NCBI GenBank assembly: GCA_045128055.1
Contig: JBGVRC010000007.1
Coordinates: 5,881 to 69,880, forward strand
Length of the DNA: 64,000 nucleotides
Direction: 5' to 3'
Source: Scatosoma sp045128055
GTDB lineage: Bacteria; Bacillota; Clostridia; Christensenellales; Borkfalkiaceae
Shown here: positions 51,509-61,741 of the stretch, in pieces
Layout of the letters: each line of letters begins with the position of its first letter
How positions within the stretch are numbered: the first letter of the stretch is position 1
Notes under the pieces: generated by a model
Told to the model about the DNA's origin: nothing
The model's database searches: none
What the model saw: the letters and a program-made list of their open reading frames with translations, nothing else
Program-made: the position numbers and the translations under genes

Positions 51509-54500
51509 ATGGCTTCGATTATAGACAATAGAAATAAAACAATGTTGGAATCCTTGAAAAATTCCTTAAAACAAGCAGAGCGCGTAGATATTTTAACGGC
51601 TTTCTTCTACTTTTCAGGTTTTAATGCCTTAGCGGAAGATTTAAAGGATAAAAAAATCCGAATTTTAGTTGGCAATACGATTGACCCCGACACGATTGCG
51701 GAACTTTGTAGGGTTGTTAAAGAAGACCCCGACGAATCCTTGGAAGCTTATGCGCCTAGAGGATATAAGAGGCTTAACAATTCGCAAAAGAAAAGTTTTT
51801 ACGTCAATAGCTTTATTGACATGTTTAATAAATCCACGCTTGCGGAAGAATTCGATTCCACGGAAAGCCAATCCATCTTTAAAATGTTTTTATCAAAAAT
51901 TGAGGATGGCTCTTTAGAAATTAGGCTTACTGGCTCCCCAAATCATGCTAAAGCCTACATTTTAACCAATAAATATGAATATTCATGCTTTGGCGACCAA
52001 AAAGGCGTTGTTTTTACAGGCTCTTCCAATTTTACCTATAATGGACTTCGCGGTCAGGGTGAAATGAATGAACGCTTTAGCGATAATAATAAATACGACG
52101 AATATAGCGCAAATTTTGAAGAACTCTGGAATGATAGCACCTCTATTGATATTAGCATTAAGGATGGCAATAAGGATTTCATCAAAGAGCTTAAAAAGAA
52201 ATTATGGCTTTTCGCTAAACCCTTGCCTTATCACATTTTTATTCGTATTTTGTTTGAACTGTACGCTTCTATTGAAAACAGCGAAATTGTAAACCCTAGC
52301 GATATTACCTATGGGAAATTTTCAAACTTAAAATATCAGTTGGATGCCATTAAATATGGCGTTGATTGCATCAATAAAAATAATGGCGTTATTATCGCGG
52401 ACGTTGTAGGTTTAGGTAAATCCGTTATAGCATCTGCTATTGCTTACAACCTAGATATGAAACGAACGGTTATTATTTCGCCGCCCCACTTGGTCGAACA
52501 ATGGAACGATTATCAACAGGATTTCGGTTTGCGCGGCGTTCGCGTTTGCAGTAGTGGTAAAATTGAAGAATTATATCAAGCTTATGCGACAGACCCCAAC
52601 CCCATTTTATATATCATCGACGAAGCGCATAGATATCGCAACGAATTAAGTGAAAATTATCAGCTTCTCCATCAATTAACGCGTTCCCACTCGGAAAATA
52701 AAGTGGTCCTTTTGACGGCAACGCCTTACAACAATAGACCGCAAGATTTGTTTGCGCTCATTAAATTATTCCAAACGCCTAGCAGGTCAACGATTAATAC
52801 TGTTGACAATTTAGGCGTGCGTTTCCATGAACTTATTGCAAAATACAATAAATTGGAAAAAGAAGGCAAAAAGAATTTAACAAGAGAAATTAAAATTGAA
52901 TTAGATAAATTAAGTGAACAACTTAGAATTTTAATTGACCCTGTCATTGTGCGCCGCAGTCGTATTGACTTGCAGGAAATTAAAGAATATGCGGAAGACT
53001 TAAAATCGCAGAATATTCAATTCCCTGAGGTTGTCGGACCTGAATTGGTGGAATATGATTTAGGGGCAATTAGAGGGTTATATTTACATACTTTGGATTT
53101 ACTTAGCAATAAATTTATTTGCGCGCGTTATAATCCATCCGCTTATTTAGTAAACCCCGAAGAATTTGCTAAAAAATTCGGTTCACTCTTCGGCGAAATA
53201 GATATCCAGTTGTCGCAACGCAACTTGGCGAAATTTATTCAACGCTTGTTAGTGATGCGTTTTGAAAGTTCGAAATCTGCTTTCAAATCCACCTTGGAAA
53301 GCATCTTAAATTCCTATGAGAATATTAGAAAATGGTGGGATAAAGGATACGTTCCTATCAAAAAGAGCGGATATCTGCCCGACCCCGACGAAGAAGAAAT
53401 TCAAGAAACCCTTGATGAAATCAACAGCATTGCTGAAGAAGGAATTGATTTAAACAAAATTAAGAAAAAGGCAATTCCGTTTGAAAAAGCATTATTCCGT
53501 TTAGAATTTATAGAAGCCGTTGAAAGTGATATTGAATTATTGCGCGGTATTTATGCAAACTGGTTTGAAAGCGATGATATTGGCGAAGACCCGAAATACA
53601 ACGAAATCCGCAGAAAAATCAACAAGCTGTTGAACGAAAACTCCAAACGTAAGATTGTTGTTTTCTCTAGCTTCGCTGACACTGCAATATACGTAAAAGA
53701 CCGCCTTGAAAAAGATGGTTTTAGAGTATTGCTCTATACTGGCGGCGCAAGTAAACTGGATAGAAGTATTGTTAAATGCAATTTCGATGCTTCTTGCAAG
53801 CCTAGTGAACAAGCAAATGATTTTGATATTATCGTGGCAACCGATGCGCTTAGCGAAGGTTTTAACTTAAACCGCGCAGGTATTATTGTCAATTACGATA
53901 TTCCCTACAACCCCACGCGCGTTGTTCAAAGAATCGGGCGTATTAATCGTATCAACAGAAAAATGTTCGATAAGATTTACATTTACAACTTCTTCCCCAC
54001 CGATATTGGCGAAGAAAATACTTTAATCAAAGGCATTTCAACCTTAAAGATGCTATTGATTAATAACATTGTTGGTAGTGACACCAAAACCCTTACCCCC
54101 GACGAAACCTTGCAAAGCTATTTCAAAAAGCAATACGACGAAGCAAACGAAGAAAACAATGACCGCAGTTGGGATAATGAATATCGCAATATCTATAATA
54201 CGGTTAAACACAATACGACTCTTTTAGATGAAGTATTTAAAATCCCTGAGCGTGCAAGAGTTGTTCGTAAGGGACAACCTGATGACGTTGCAATTTCGTT
54301 TGCAAAGCGCGGCAACAATTCGCTGTTTGCAATGGCATTTAACGAAGCTCCAGTTGCAAAAATTATGCCCCCTGAACAGGTTTTACGCTTATTTAAGGCG
54401 GCGGCTGATGAACAAGGATATGATTTTGATGAAAATCTTGATAAAAAATTTGAGATTTTGCGCAACGAAATCAAAAAGCCCTATCCGAAAATTAAGATGG

Positions 54501-54802
54501 ATAAGCGTAAGAGCGAAGCTATTGATAATTTAAGACAATTATTGGCGGTTTATCCAGTTGAAAAAGATTATTTGAATGACTTAATTGAAATCATTCAAAC
54601 CTATGACGATTTGAGTGATGGTGAATTGAAGTATTTGGCGGCACTCAGCATTAGAAAAAACAATGCGCAGGAAGTTTTTGAAGAATTAAAAGAACGGATT
54701 CCTGTTCACTACATTATCCAGATTAAGACAAGAGTAGAAGCGATTGATTCACAAACGGAAATTATCATGTTCACGGAGGATTTGAGAAGTGATAACGATT
54801 AA
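51509..54802 (+). CDS. PLD-nuclease / SNF2-type helicase fusion
   Basis: Of 1097 residues, the N-terminus is a phospholipase-D-type nuclease: HAKAYIL at 146 and GSSNFT at 171 (HxK...GSxN). An SNF2-class helicase follows with Walker A ADVVGLGKS at 297-305, DEAH at 371-374, LLTATPYNN, then SEGFNLNRAG and RVVQRIGRINR. ATP-driven motion on DNA with cleavage by the PLD domain is inferred. It starts 14 bp after fic and overlaps the methylase by 14 bp. It resembles helicases of restriction systems rather than DISARM or BREX. Confidence 0.88.
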   Translation: MASIIDNRNKTMLESLKNSLKQAERVDILTAFFYFSGFNALAEDLKDKKIRILVGNTIDPDTIAELCRVVKEDPDESLEAYAPRGYKRLNNSQKKSFYVNSFIDMFNKSTLAEEFDSTESQSIFKMFLSKIEDGSLEIRLTGSPNHAKAYILTNKYEYSCFGDQKGVVFTGSSNFTYNGLRGQGEMNERFSDNNKYDEYSANFEELWNDSTSIDISIKDGNKDFIKELKKKLWLFAKPLPYHIFIRILFELYASIENSEIVNPSDITYGKFSNLKYQLDAIKYGVDCINKNNGVIIADVVGLGKSVIASAIAYNLDMKRTVIISPPHLVEQWNDYQQDFGLRGVRVCSSGKIEELYQAYATDPNPILYIIDEAHRYRNELSENYQLLHQLTRSHSENKVVLLTATPYNNRPQDLFALIKLFQTPSRSTINTVDNLGVRFHELIAKYNKLEKEGKKNLTREIKIELDKLSEQLRILIDPVIVRRSRIDLQEIKEYAEDLKSQNIQFPEVVGPELVEYDLGAIRGLYLHTLDLLSNKFICARYNPSAYLVNPEEFAKKFGSLFGEIDIQLSQRNLAKFIQRLLVMRFESSKSAFKSTLESILNSYENIRKWWDKGYVPIKKSGYLPDPDEEEIQETLDEINSIAEEGIDLNKIKKKAIPFEKALFRLEFIEAVESDIELLRGIYANWFESDDIGEDPKYNEIRRKINKLLNENSKRKIVVFSSFADTAIYVKDRLEKDGFRVLLYTGGASKLDRSIVKCNFDASCKPSEQANDFDIIVATDALSEGFNLNRAGIIVNYDIPYNPTRVVQRIGRINRINRKMFDKIYIYNFFPTDIGEENTLIKGISTLKMLLINNIVGSDTKTLTPDETLQSYFKKQYDEANEENNDRSWDNEYRNIYNTVKHNTTLLDEVFKIPERARVVRKGQPDDVAISFAKRGNNSLFAMAFNEAPVAKIMPPEQVLRLFKAAADEQGYDFDENLDKKFEILRNEIKKPYPKIKMDKRKSEAIDNLRQLLAVYPVEKDYLNDLIEIIQTYDDLSDGELKYLAALSIRKNNAQEVFEELKERIPVHYIIQIKTRVEAIDSQTEIIMFTEDLRSDND

Positions 54803-57800
54803 AGAAGCAGAAGAAATATTAAAACACGAGTATCACATAGACAACTATTTGTTTATGGTAAAAGAATTGATACTCCCCGATTTCGTTTCAGATACGCATG
54901 AGGTTGTATTCAATAACAATATTTTCGAAAGCGTAACGCAACTTGGCTATTCGTCCAAATGCGAGGTTTCTGTTTTTGAAGTTTTATTAAAAGAAGGCGC
55001 GCAAAATCGCCGTGTAACCATTACGCAAGAAATGTTCCGCATCTTAAGGGGGCAAGGCGTTAGCAACGCCATTGTCGCTTTTTCCAATGCGGATAAGCGC
55101 AATTATCGCCTTTCCTTGCTTACCAGCAAATATGAATTTGACGGCAATAAAATCGTCAAGGTTTTATCCAATCCTCGCCGCTATTCATACAGCTTAGGTT
55201 ATGGTACAAAGACGAAAACAGCCTATGACTTCTTGATTTCAAAAGGTAAAGTTCATTCCTTGGACGAGCTTATCGGGCGTTTCTCTCTTGAAATCGTCAA
55301 CAAGCACTTCTACAATGAAATCGCCGCATCTTTCACCAAGCTTATTGGCGGTAAGCGCGACGGCAAAACCTTTGAAAAAGAATTAAATATTTACAGCGTA
55401 ACCAATCAAAACAAGTACGCTGAATTTGCTGTACGCCTGATTGGTCGTATTGTCTTCTGTTGGTTCTTAAAAGAGAAAAAGAGTGAAAACGGCATTCCGC
55501 TCATTCCTGAAAAGATGCTGTCGGCGGCGGCTATTGCAGAAAGTAGCAATTATTATCATGACGTATTAGAGCCTTTATTCTTCGAACTTTTGAACACCAA
55601 TCAAAACAGAAGAAAAGGCAAGTTTGCGCATGAAGAAATTTATAAGCAAATTCCTTACTTAAACGGCGGCTTGTTTGCTCCCCATCTTGACGATAAATAT
55701 AAATATTCCCCTGCAACGCAAACAGGGCAATATGGCATCGTTACCATCCCCAATGAATGGTTTAACCACTTCTTCGAAGTATTAAGCCAATACAACTTTA
55801 CTGTTGATGAAAATACTTCTTACGATATCGAACTTTCGATTGACCCCGAAATGCTTGGTCGAATTTTCGAAAACCTGCTTGCGGAAATCAATCCCGAAAC
55901 TGGCGAAAACGCCAAAAAGAGTACAGGAAGCTTCTATACCCCTCGTGATATTGTCGATTATATGGTTGACAATAGTATTTTCGAATATCTTAAATCTAAA
56001 ACAGGTATAGATAATGCAAGATTAAAAGCCCTTATCAGTTACAGCAAAGACGATGATGATATTGCAGTATTCACAAAAGAAGAAAAGAAAGCCATCATTA
56101 ACGCGCTTTATACGGTTACTGTGTTAGACCCTGCGTGCGGTTCTGGTGCGTTCCCGATTGGTATGCTCCAAAAAATCGTTTATATGTTGCAGGAAATTGA
56201 CCCTGAAGCAAACCTTTGGTTTGATGAAATTATTAAAGGCGCACCAATCTATGTTAGAAAAGCGTTTGAGGAAAAATTTAGCAACGGCGAATTAGATTAT
56301 ATTAGAAAATTAACCGTTATTGAAAAATCCATTTTCGGTGTGGATATTCAGCCTATCGCCGTAGAAATTGCGCGCCTGCGCTGCTTCCTTTCCTTGGTTA
56401 TTGAAGAAAAGGTTATGGATACCGAGCCTAATCGTGGTATCAATCCTTTGCCTAGCCTTGACTTTAAGTTCTTGATTGCAAATTCCTTGATGAGTTTGCC
56501 TAGTGATGCAAACACTACCAAAAGGCAAACAAGTGACCAGCTTTCCATTTTTGAAGACATCAGCCATATTGACCAATTAAAAGCGATTAGGGAAGAATAC
56601 TTTAATGCGGATAGCGAACGCAAAATGGAGCTGCGTGAAGAATTTGCAGACATTCAAAAGGAAATGTTGCAATCTACTATTGATAGATATACAAAAACGC
56701 CCTCTAAAAGATATGAAGCACTTTATAAATGGTCACCTTTTAAAAATGAAGCAACTGATTGGTTTGACCCTGAATGGATGTTTGGTGTTAAAGACGGGTT
56801 TGATATTGTTATTGCCAATCCGCCTTATGGTGCAGACATTGATAATTTTGTTGAGTATTATAAAAAAGAATATCCTGATACCACAAAAGGATTCAAGGAT
56901 ATATATAAAATTTTCTATGAATTGGCGATTAAACGCTTGTTAAAGCTTAAATCTGGTATTTTAGCATTTATTACGCCTAACACCTATTTATCCCAACCAA
57001 GGTATAAGGATTTACGGAAACTTCTATTGTCAACCTCAATTTTAAAGATAATTAATTTAGGGTTTAATATGTTTACCGCAACCGTTCCAACAGCAATTAT
57101 TTTATTACAACAACAAATATCAACGGCTAATGTCATTAATATAAATGATATTAGTGCGCTATCCTCAACAGAGGAAAAAATAGCAAATATAGACCAAGGG
57201 GAATATATTGCTCAAACTAGCATTTTAAGTGATAGCACTTATAATTTTCTTTTTGCCTTATCGGCGATGCAAAATAACGGACAATTAACGTTGGATGATT
57301 TGCTTTTATTTAAAGATGCAGGCATTAATTATCAACGAGTAAATGTAGGATTACAACAGAAAGGGAAATCAAATCTGAGCAGTCGATTATTATATGAAGG
57401 ACAAAAAGAAAAAGAAGATGATACGGAATACTGGAAAGGCGAGGATATTAATGAGTTTTGGATGAAAAATCAGACAGGGAGATATGTAAGGCATAATATA
57501 CCTTTAGCGGAAAATGAAAGAGTTATTATTAATACGGCTTATTTTTCAATAAAACCCAAATTATTATGGAGGCAAACCGCACAATATCCAATATGTGTTG
57601 TAGATACCAACGGTAGATATTTTGGACGTAGCATCCAAGCAGCTATAATTAAAAGCAACTATAATGATGTTATTTCTTACGAATATTTATGTTGCGTATT
57701 AAATTCTAAATATGTTAGGTATTTATATAATAAGAAAGTTCATGAAACAGGAAGGGTTTTTCCTCAGGTTAAATTGGAGAACTTGAAGTCCTTGCCAATC

Positions 57801-57974
57801 GTAATTCCAACAGAGGAAGAACATAAAAACATCAAAGAATTCTATGAAAAAATTCTTGAAAATCATGAAAAAGGCGAATATTCAAATTGGGTTCAAAAAA
57901 TGAATGCCTACGTATATCAATTATACGAATTATCCTCTGAAGAAATCGCCCTCGTCGAGGAATCAGTAAAATAG
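54789..57974 (+). CDS. Eco57I-type DNA adenine methylase with target recognition domain
   Basis: The 1061-residue protein has SAM motif VLDPACGSGAFPIGML near residue 446, motif IV NPPYG near residue 676 (N6-adenine class) and a C-terminal TaqI-like specificity region (IPLAENERVIINTAYFSIKPK). The N-terminal 350 residues could hold a restriction-like domain but no PD-ExK signature is obvious. It should mark self DNA while the helicase cuts unmarked DNA. It overlaps the helicase by 14 bp. Confidence 0.87.
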   Translation: MITIKEAEEILKHEYHIDNYLFMVKELILPDFVSDTHEVVFNNNIFESVTQLGYSSKCEVSVFEVLLKEGAQNRRVTITQEMFRILRGQGVSNAIVAFSNADKRNYRLSLLTSKYEFDGNKIVKVLSNPRRYSYSLGYGTKTKTAYDFLISKGKVHSLDELIGRFSLEIVNKHFYNEIAASFTKLIGGKRDGKTFEKELNIYSVTNQNKYAEFAVRLIGRIVFCWFLKEKKSENGIPLIPEKMLSAAAIAESSNYYHDVLEPLFFELLNTNQNRRKGKFAHEEIYKQIPYLNGGLFAPHLDDKYKYSPATQTGQYGIVTIPNEWFNHFFEVLSQYNFTVDENTSYDIELSIDPEMLGRIFENLLAEINPETGENAKKSTGSFYTPRDIVDYMVDNSIFEYLKSKTGIDNARLKALISYSKDDDDIAVFTKEEKKAIINALYTVTVLDPACGSGAFPIGMLQKIVYMLQEIDPEANLWFDEIIKGAPIYVRKAFEEKFSNGELDYIRKLTVIEKSIFGVDIQPIAVEIARLRCFLSLVIEEKVMDTEPNRGINPLPSLDFKFLIANSLMSLPSDANTTKRQTSDQLSIFEDISHIDQLKAIREEYFNADSERKMELREEFADIQKEMLQSTIDRYTKTPSKRYEALYKWSPFKNEATDWFDPEWMFGVKDGFDIVIANPPYGADIDNFVEYYKKEYPDTTKGFKDIYKIFYELAIKRLLKLKSGILAFITPNTYLSQPRYKDLRKLLLSTSILKIINLGFNMFTATVPTAIILLQQQISTANVININDISALSSTEEKIANIDQGEYIAQTSILSDSTYNFLFALSAMQNNGQLTLDDLLLFKDAGINYQRVNVGLQQKGKSNLSSRLLYEGQKEKEDDTEYWKGEDINEFWMKNQTGRYVRHNIPLAENERVIINTAYFSIKPKLLWRQTAQYPICVVDTNGRYFGRSIQAAIIKSNYNDVISYEYLCCVLNSKYVRYLYNKKVHETGRVFPQVKLENLKSLPIVIPTEEEHKNIKEFYEKILENHEKGEYSNWVQKMNAYVYQLYELSSEEIALVEESVK

Positions 57975-58008
57975 CCCACATTTAGCCCATTTATAGGCGT
58001 TTTGTAGG

Positions 58009-58037
58009 TGTACAAGTTGTAATTTCCGTGTTATAAT
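58009..58037 (+). promoter_or_regulatory. Possible promoter of the downstream trio
   Basis: TGTACA, 17 bp, TATAAT, about 70 bp before the 73-residue gene. Confidence 0.4.
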
Positions 58038-58107
58038 AAGTAAAAATTAAGATTTGTCCATACTCATTTCAACAATTCTGTGATAAACTTAAAAAAGGAG
58101 AAAAATT

Positions 58108-58329
58108 ATGTTCAATCAAAATTGGTATTATAACCCGAATTATTTTAACCCACAGGCTTACGCGCAAATGCAAGCGCAACAGTATGAGCAATCACAGCAA
58201 AAGGAAGTCTTAAATGCAGTCAAAGCTTATAAAGATTTCCTTGATGCTGTGGAAAAATTAGACCCAGCACACCAAGAAACCGCCGCACGTTGTTGTTTGT
58301 TTGAACTTGCAAACCGAATGCATTGGTAA
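58108..58329 (+). CDS. Small mobile-element protein (NPQAYAQMQAQQY type)
   Basis: The 73-residue protein has a Tyr/Asn/Gln-rich N-terminus (NPNYFNPQAYAQMQAQQYEQ) and a helical end with two adjacent cysteines (ARCCLFELANRMHW). From memory, similar small proteins occur in Firmicutes integrative elements, often near integrases. Function unknown. AAAGGAG precedes the ATG. Confidence 0.65.
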   Translation: MFNQNWYYNPNYFNPQAYAQMQAQQYEQSQQKEVLNAVKAYKDFLDAVEKLDPAHQETAARCCLFELANRMHW

Positions 58330-58361
58330 TCAAAAACCGTAAAAATACAAAGGAAGAAATT

Positions 58362-59252
58362 ATGAGTAAGACGACAAAATTTATTTTACTACAGGCAAGC
58401 ATTGTCTTTAATAATCAAAGAAGCGTATTCGATAATCAATATCAAGATACAAAAGAAGGCAGAAATGCGGCATTTAGAGATATTATTAATCAATTCATTG
58501 AGAAAAAAATGATAAAGATTAATCCACGAATGTCGGAATATATTCTTTTGTATAAGAATACAGTAACAGACGACATTTTATATGCGCAGTTGGCGAAGAA
58601 AATGGAGATGCACACCTATCCATTAAAAGGTAACAATATTCAATCGCAAGATATTGAAAGCTATCCACCTCTTGATGTTTTCATCAATTTAAAAACACAG
58701 CAATTTGCTGTTGAACTTAATTCTTCGGTTTTGAGCGTTCCAGCCGTGGAATCGAATATAAGAAATCTTTTTAATAGTTTAATTAATGGTTTTAGCCTAT
58801 TTATTAATGCGGTGCAAGATAAAAAGGAGTTTTGGAACGTCGTCAATCAAGACGATGATATTCAGGAAATTTCTTTTGACTTAATCGTTCCCAATCTTTT
58901 TGAAGCAACAGAAGCCGCAAAAGAATTAGTCGATGACTCTAAGCAAAATTTAAATGCTGACAGTGTTGCATTGTCCTTCAAAAACAAAAAAGGTAAATTG
59001 GTTGTGAATATGCAGGCGATTAATAGCTTCGTTACATATTCTTCCACAACTGGTTCATGGAAAGCAAAAGTGCGGCGTAAGGGTGAAAAAAGCTATAAAG
59101 TTTTCAAAAGTGCAGATTTTTCATTAAAACGAGATATTGATGATATTGTATTGGAAGCGGTTAGGTCGATGAACTCTAATTATCAAATTGAAATGGATAT
59201 CATGGATACTTTAATATCCAAACTTTATGGGTTATTTGATTATGAAGAATAA
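58362..59252 (+). CDS. Unknown soluble protein, first of a pair with a membrane protein
   Basis: The 296-residue protein starts MSKTTKFILLQASIVFNNQRSVFDNQ at ATG 58362, with AAGGAAGAAAT upstream. It is mixed alpha/beta with no membrane helix and no motif I can name. Its end overlaps the next gene by 11 bp. The pairing of a soluble protein with a small membrane protein, next to a restriction operon, resembles sensor/effector pairs of defence systems, but this is inference. Confidence 0.7.
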   Translation: MSKTTKFILLQASIVFNNQRSVFDNQYQDTKEGRNAAFRDIINQFIEKKMIKINPRMSEYILLYKNTVTDDILYAQLAKKMEMHTYPLKGNNIQSQDIESYPPLDVFINLKTQQFAVELNSSVLSVPAVESNIRNLFNSLINGFSLFINAVQDKKEFWNVVNQDDDIQEISFDLIVPNLFEATEAAKELVDDSKQNLNADSVALSFKNKKGKLVVNMQAINSFVTYSSTTGSWKAKVRRKGEKSYKVFKSADFSLKRDIDDIVLEAVRSMNSNYQIEMDIMDTLISKLYGLFDYEE

Positions 59253-59694
59253 TATAAATATAAAAATTAAAAGAGCTATTGACATAAAAATGGTTAAGAA
59301 AATAATTTTGGAAATTAGCTTTATTCTTGCAAGCTTGGGCGGCGGCTTTTTAATTGCATATTTCGGTAAAGGCGAAAGCTTTCTTGAAAATGAAATGATT
59401 ACAGCCATCATTACCTTGTTTGGGTTTAGCGTAACTTCAACTGTTTTTATTTGTCAAGCTTTAAAACAAAAGGAGAATCAAGGCGTAAATAATTTGATAA
59501 AGGCTTTAGCAAAAAATTTGCTTCTTACCTTTATCTTAATTGCTATATCTTTAGTATTCGATTTTATGAGTGTTTTTGACTGGGGAAAAGTTATTCCCTT
59601 AATAATAAAAACCTTCAAATTTTCCACGTTGATATATGCGTTTTTAATTCAGATAGATATCTTAATGGCATTTATTATAATTATTAAAAAATAA
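59242..59694 (+). CDS. Four-helix membrane protein
   Basis: About 150 residues with four hydrophobic helices (ISFILASLGGGFLIAYF, MITAIITLFGFSVTSTVFIC, LLLTFILIAISLVFDFM and a final helix). Start codons at 59227 and 59242 are both possible; neither has a good Shine-Dalgarno, so translation is probably coupled to the previous gene. It may be a membrane-acting effector. Family unknown. Confidence 0.65.
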   Translation: MKNNINIKIKRAIDIKMVKKIILEISFILASLGGGFLIAYFGKGESFLENEMITAIITLFGFSVTSTVFICQALKQKENQGVNNLIKALAKNLLLTFILIAISLVFDFMSVFDWGKVIPLIIKTFKFSTLIYAFLIQIDILMAFIIIIKK

Positions 59695-59699
59695 AGTTT

Positions 59700-59736
59700 A
59701 AAACCGTTACGGAACTGATACTCCGCAACGGTTTTT
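59700..59736. terminator. Two-way terminator between convergent genes
   Basis: AAACCGTT-CGGA pairs with TCCG-AACGGTTT and is followed by TTT. Confidence 0.8.
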
Positions 59737-59739
59737 CTC

Positions 59740-60822
59740 TTAATACATATCTTTAATTTTCTCTAAATGTTCTTTGTACTTTTCCTGAATGGGCGGCGGC
59801 GAAACGATTTTTACCTGCTTTCCTAAACCACAGAGCCAACCGAAAAATTGGTCTGTAATTGCTACTTCTACCTGAATGGTAAAATGCCTATCATCCACTT
59901 GGGTATAATAAAGATTTTCCCTACCGAATTTATCATAAACCGTATCCAACAGCTTGTTGATAAAACGAAGGGTAACGCGCTCTACCTTGCCACCATACAT
60001 ACCGAAATGTTGTTTAACATAGGCGGTTTCGTCAATAGAAAACATTTCATCCATGCTTTCCCTTGGAATCCCCAACGCTTTGATTTCCTTCATTCTATCT
60101 ACGCGGAAGGTGCGTGCGGCGGCGTTCTTATCGTCAAAAGCAAGCAAATAATAATTGCCGTCGTTGATAATGATTTTAAAGGGGCTTACAATATATCTTT
60201 CGCCTTTGCGGAATTCTTTTGTTTTACCTTTGGGGGCGGCGGCAACATATTTGAAAGAGATTTTTTCAGGAATATGCTTTTCCTTCCCTGCCTTCACGCG
60301 CATCGCTTTGTATATCTTTTGCACATTTTCAAATACTTGCGGATTGATTGTTTTACCCCTATCCAAGAGCAAGGCTTCGTGTTGGATTTCATCCGCTTGG
60401 TGGATGCTGACAAGATTGCGCGTAATAATATCCACATACTTTTCCGCTTGGGCTTCCGTAATAAAGCGCGCCGCGTAAATACATTCCACAATGGCGTTGA
60501 CGTCGTTTAGCTTATAATCGCGCTTGCGGACATAATATTTCTTTTTGCTTCCGTCATAGACAATGGTTTTCCACTTGTCGTTCTTCTTTTCTTCTATTTC
60601 AAATTCTGCTCTTTCAAGAGAAATACCTTCGCGGAGCGCGTAAAGAGTTTTATTGATTTCATCAATATCGGTATAAAGGGAACGGCGTTCCGCTTTGATG
60701 CCCATGTCGGTTTCTAAAAAGTCTAAAATGTCCGTTGTAGCAAGACAATTATTTTCATCGGTATTTTCCATTAAATATTGATAAATCAAAAAAGCCTTTA
60801 ATTTTTGATTGAATCGTTTCAT
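59740..60822 (-). CDS. WYL-domain transcription regulator
   Basis: The 360-residue protein has an N-terminal winged helix (LKAFLIYQYLMENTDENNCLATTDILDFLE), a WYL domain (RYIVSPFKIIINDGNYYLLAFDDKN near residue 215) and a WCX C-terminal part (FTIQVEVAITDQFFGWLCGLG). WYL regulators such as BrxR and CapW repress defence genes and respond to nucleic acid or nucleotide ligands. Placed convergent to the defence-like cargo, it is a likely controller. Confidence 0.9.
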   Translation of the reverse strand: MKRFNQKLKAFLIYQYLMENTDENNCLATTDILDFLETDMGIKAERRSLYTDIDEINKTLYALREGISLERAEFEIEEKKNDKWKTIVYDGSKKKYYVRKRDYKLNDVNAIVECIYAARFITEAQAEKYVDIITRNLVSIHQADEIQHEALLLDRGKTINPQVFENVQKIYKAMRVKAGKEKHIPEKISFKYVAAAPKGKTKEFRKGERYIVSPFKIIINDGNYYLLAFDDKNAAARTFRVDRMKEIKALGIPRESMDEMFSIDETAYVKQHFGMYGGKVERVTLRFINKLLDTVYDKFGRENLYYTQVDDRHFTIQVEVAITDQFFGWLCGLGKQVKIVSPPPIQEKYKEHLEKIKDMY

Positions 60823-60853
60823 AACTTAGCCGCCGCCTTTTATTGATGGATAT

Positions 60854-60882
60854 AGTATAACACATTTCTTTGCTTTTGGCAA
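60854..60882 (-). promoter_or_regulatory. Promoter of the WYL regulator
   Basis: Minus strand TTGCCA, 17 bp, TATACT. GGCGGCGG repeats lie on both sides of it (60832, 60885). Confidence 0.65.
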
Positions 60883-61065
60883 GGGGCGGCGGCTCTTATA
60901 GATATAAGGGGGGATATATTTCGGGATAAAATAAAAATTTTCTTCGTTTTTCAATAGGTGTGGGCTGTTCAATCTTGAAAAACTCGTTTTATTTAAAAAA
61001 ACGGAGCCGTTTTCAATAGTGGTTATAACATTCCTTTTTTCTTAAGTGCTTTTGTCGCGAAGCGT

Positions 61066-61123
61066 AAAAGAAACGAGGCGGCGGCGCGACTTGTCGCGCC
61101 GTTTTCCGACTCGTTTCTTTTTA
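61066..61123. terminator. Large two-stage hairpin terminator
   Basis: An outer stem AAAAGAAACGAG with CTCGTTTCTTTT and an inner stem GGCGCGAC with GTCGCGCC. T-rich outside on both strands. Nothing else is seen between 60883 and 61066. Confidence 0.75.
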
Positions 61124-61435
61124 ATGTTTAGAAAAAATTTTTTGAATTTCTTTTTCAATCTGTTTAGGCAAGTCTTTCTCTACCGCATCCTTAATCATTT
61201 TTTCCTGTTCTTTCTGTGCTTTTGCTTTCTCTTGCCTCTGTTTTTCTCTTTCTTCAGCCTCTTTCTTTTCCTTTTGACGTTTATCTAAAAGCTCTAAACG
61301 TATCCATTTCTTTTGCTCTTCTACGTCGAAATTGGCGGCGGCTTCACGTCTTTTCATCATGTAATACATTTCGTCTGAAATTCTTCCTAAAATTCTTAAT
61401 TCATCAGGGTCGCTATGGAAATATCCTCTATTCAT
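61121..61435 (-). CDS. Coiled-coil protein, unknown
   Basis: 104 residues from ATG 61435, preceded by AAGGAG. MNRGYFHSDPDELRILGRISDEMYYMMKRREA, then a long charged helix of E, K and Q repeats. Likely a coiled coil. Function unknown; it may belong to the small-gene cluster downstream of attR. Confidence 0.65.
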   Translation of the reverse strand: MNRGYFHSDPDELRILGRISDEMYYMMKRREAAANFDVEEQKKWIRLELLDKRQKEKKEAEEREKQRQEKAKAQKEQEKMIKDAVEKDLPKQIEKEIQKIFSKH

Positions 61436-61741
61436 ATTATAAATCTCCTTATTGTTGTTTTCTATTGAAAAAAGCAACCAAATCAACGGTTGCTTTTATC
61501 TTCTATATGATATTAAATTTTTCATAATAGGTTTTTCCTAAATTGCTTATTTTTTTCACCCCAAGGGGGAATGGAAGCTGTTCTCTTGCCCATATATATA
61601 TATTCTTTATTTATCACCTTTCTTATTTATATATTTCTATAAGGTCTTACAATTAAGGCTTAACGGCTTCCGATGCTCAAAACGCAACACGAATATTTTG
61701 CACGGCGTACGATTCAAACTCTTTTTGCACGCCGTACGTTT
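61436..61741. other. AT-rich intergenic region
   Basis: No gene is seen. It contains an alternating AT tract near 61592-61606 and an inverted pair ACGGCGT/ACGCCGT at about 61709-61738. Confidence 0.5.

Noticed and set aside
51509..57974. Assignment to DISARM or BREX
   Set aside because: Partner genes such as drmB, pglZ, brxC or brxL are absent. Only a helicase-PLD and a methylase are present.
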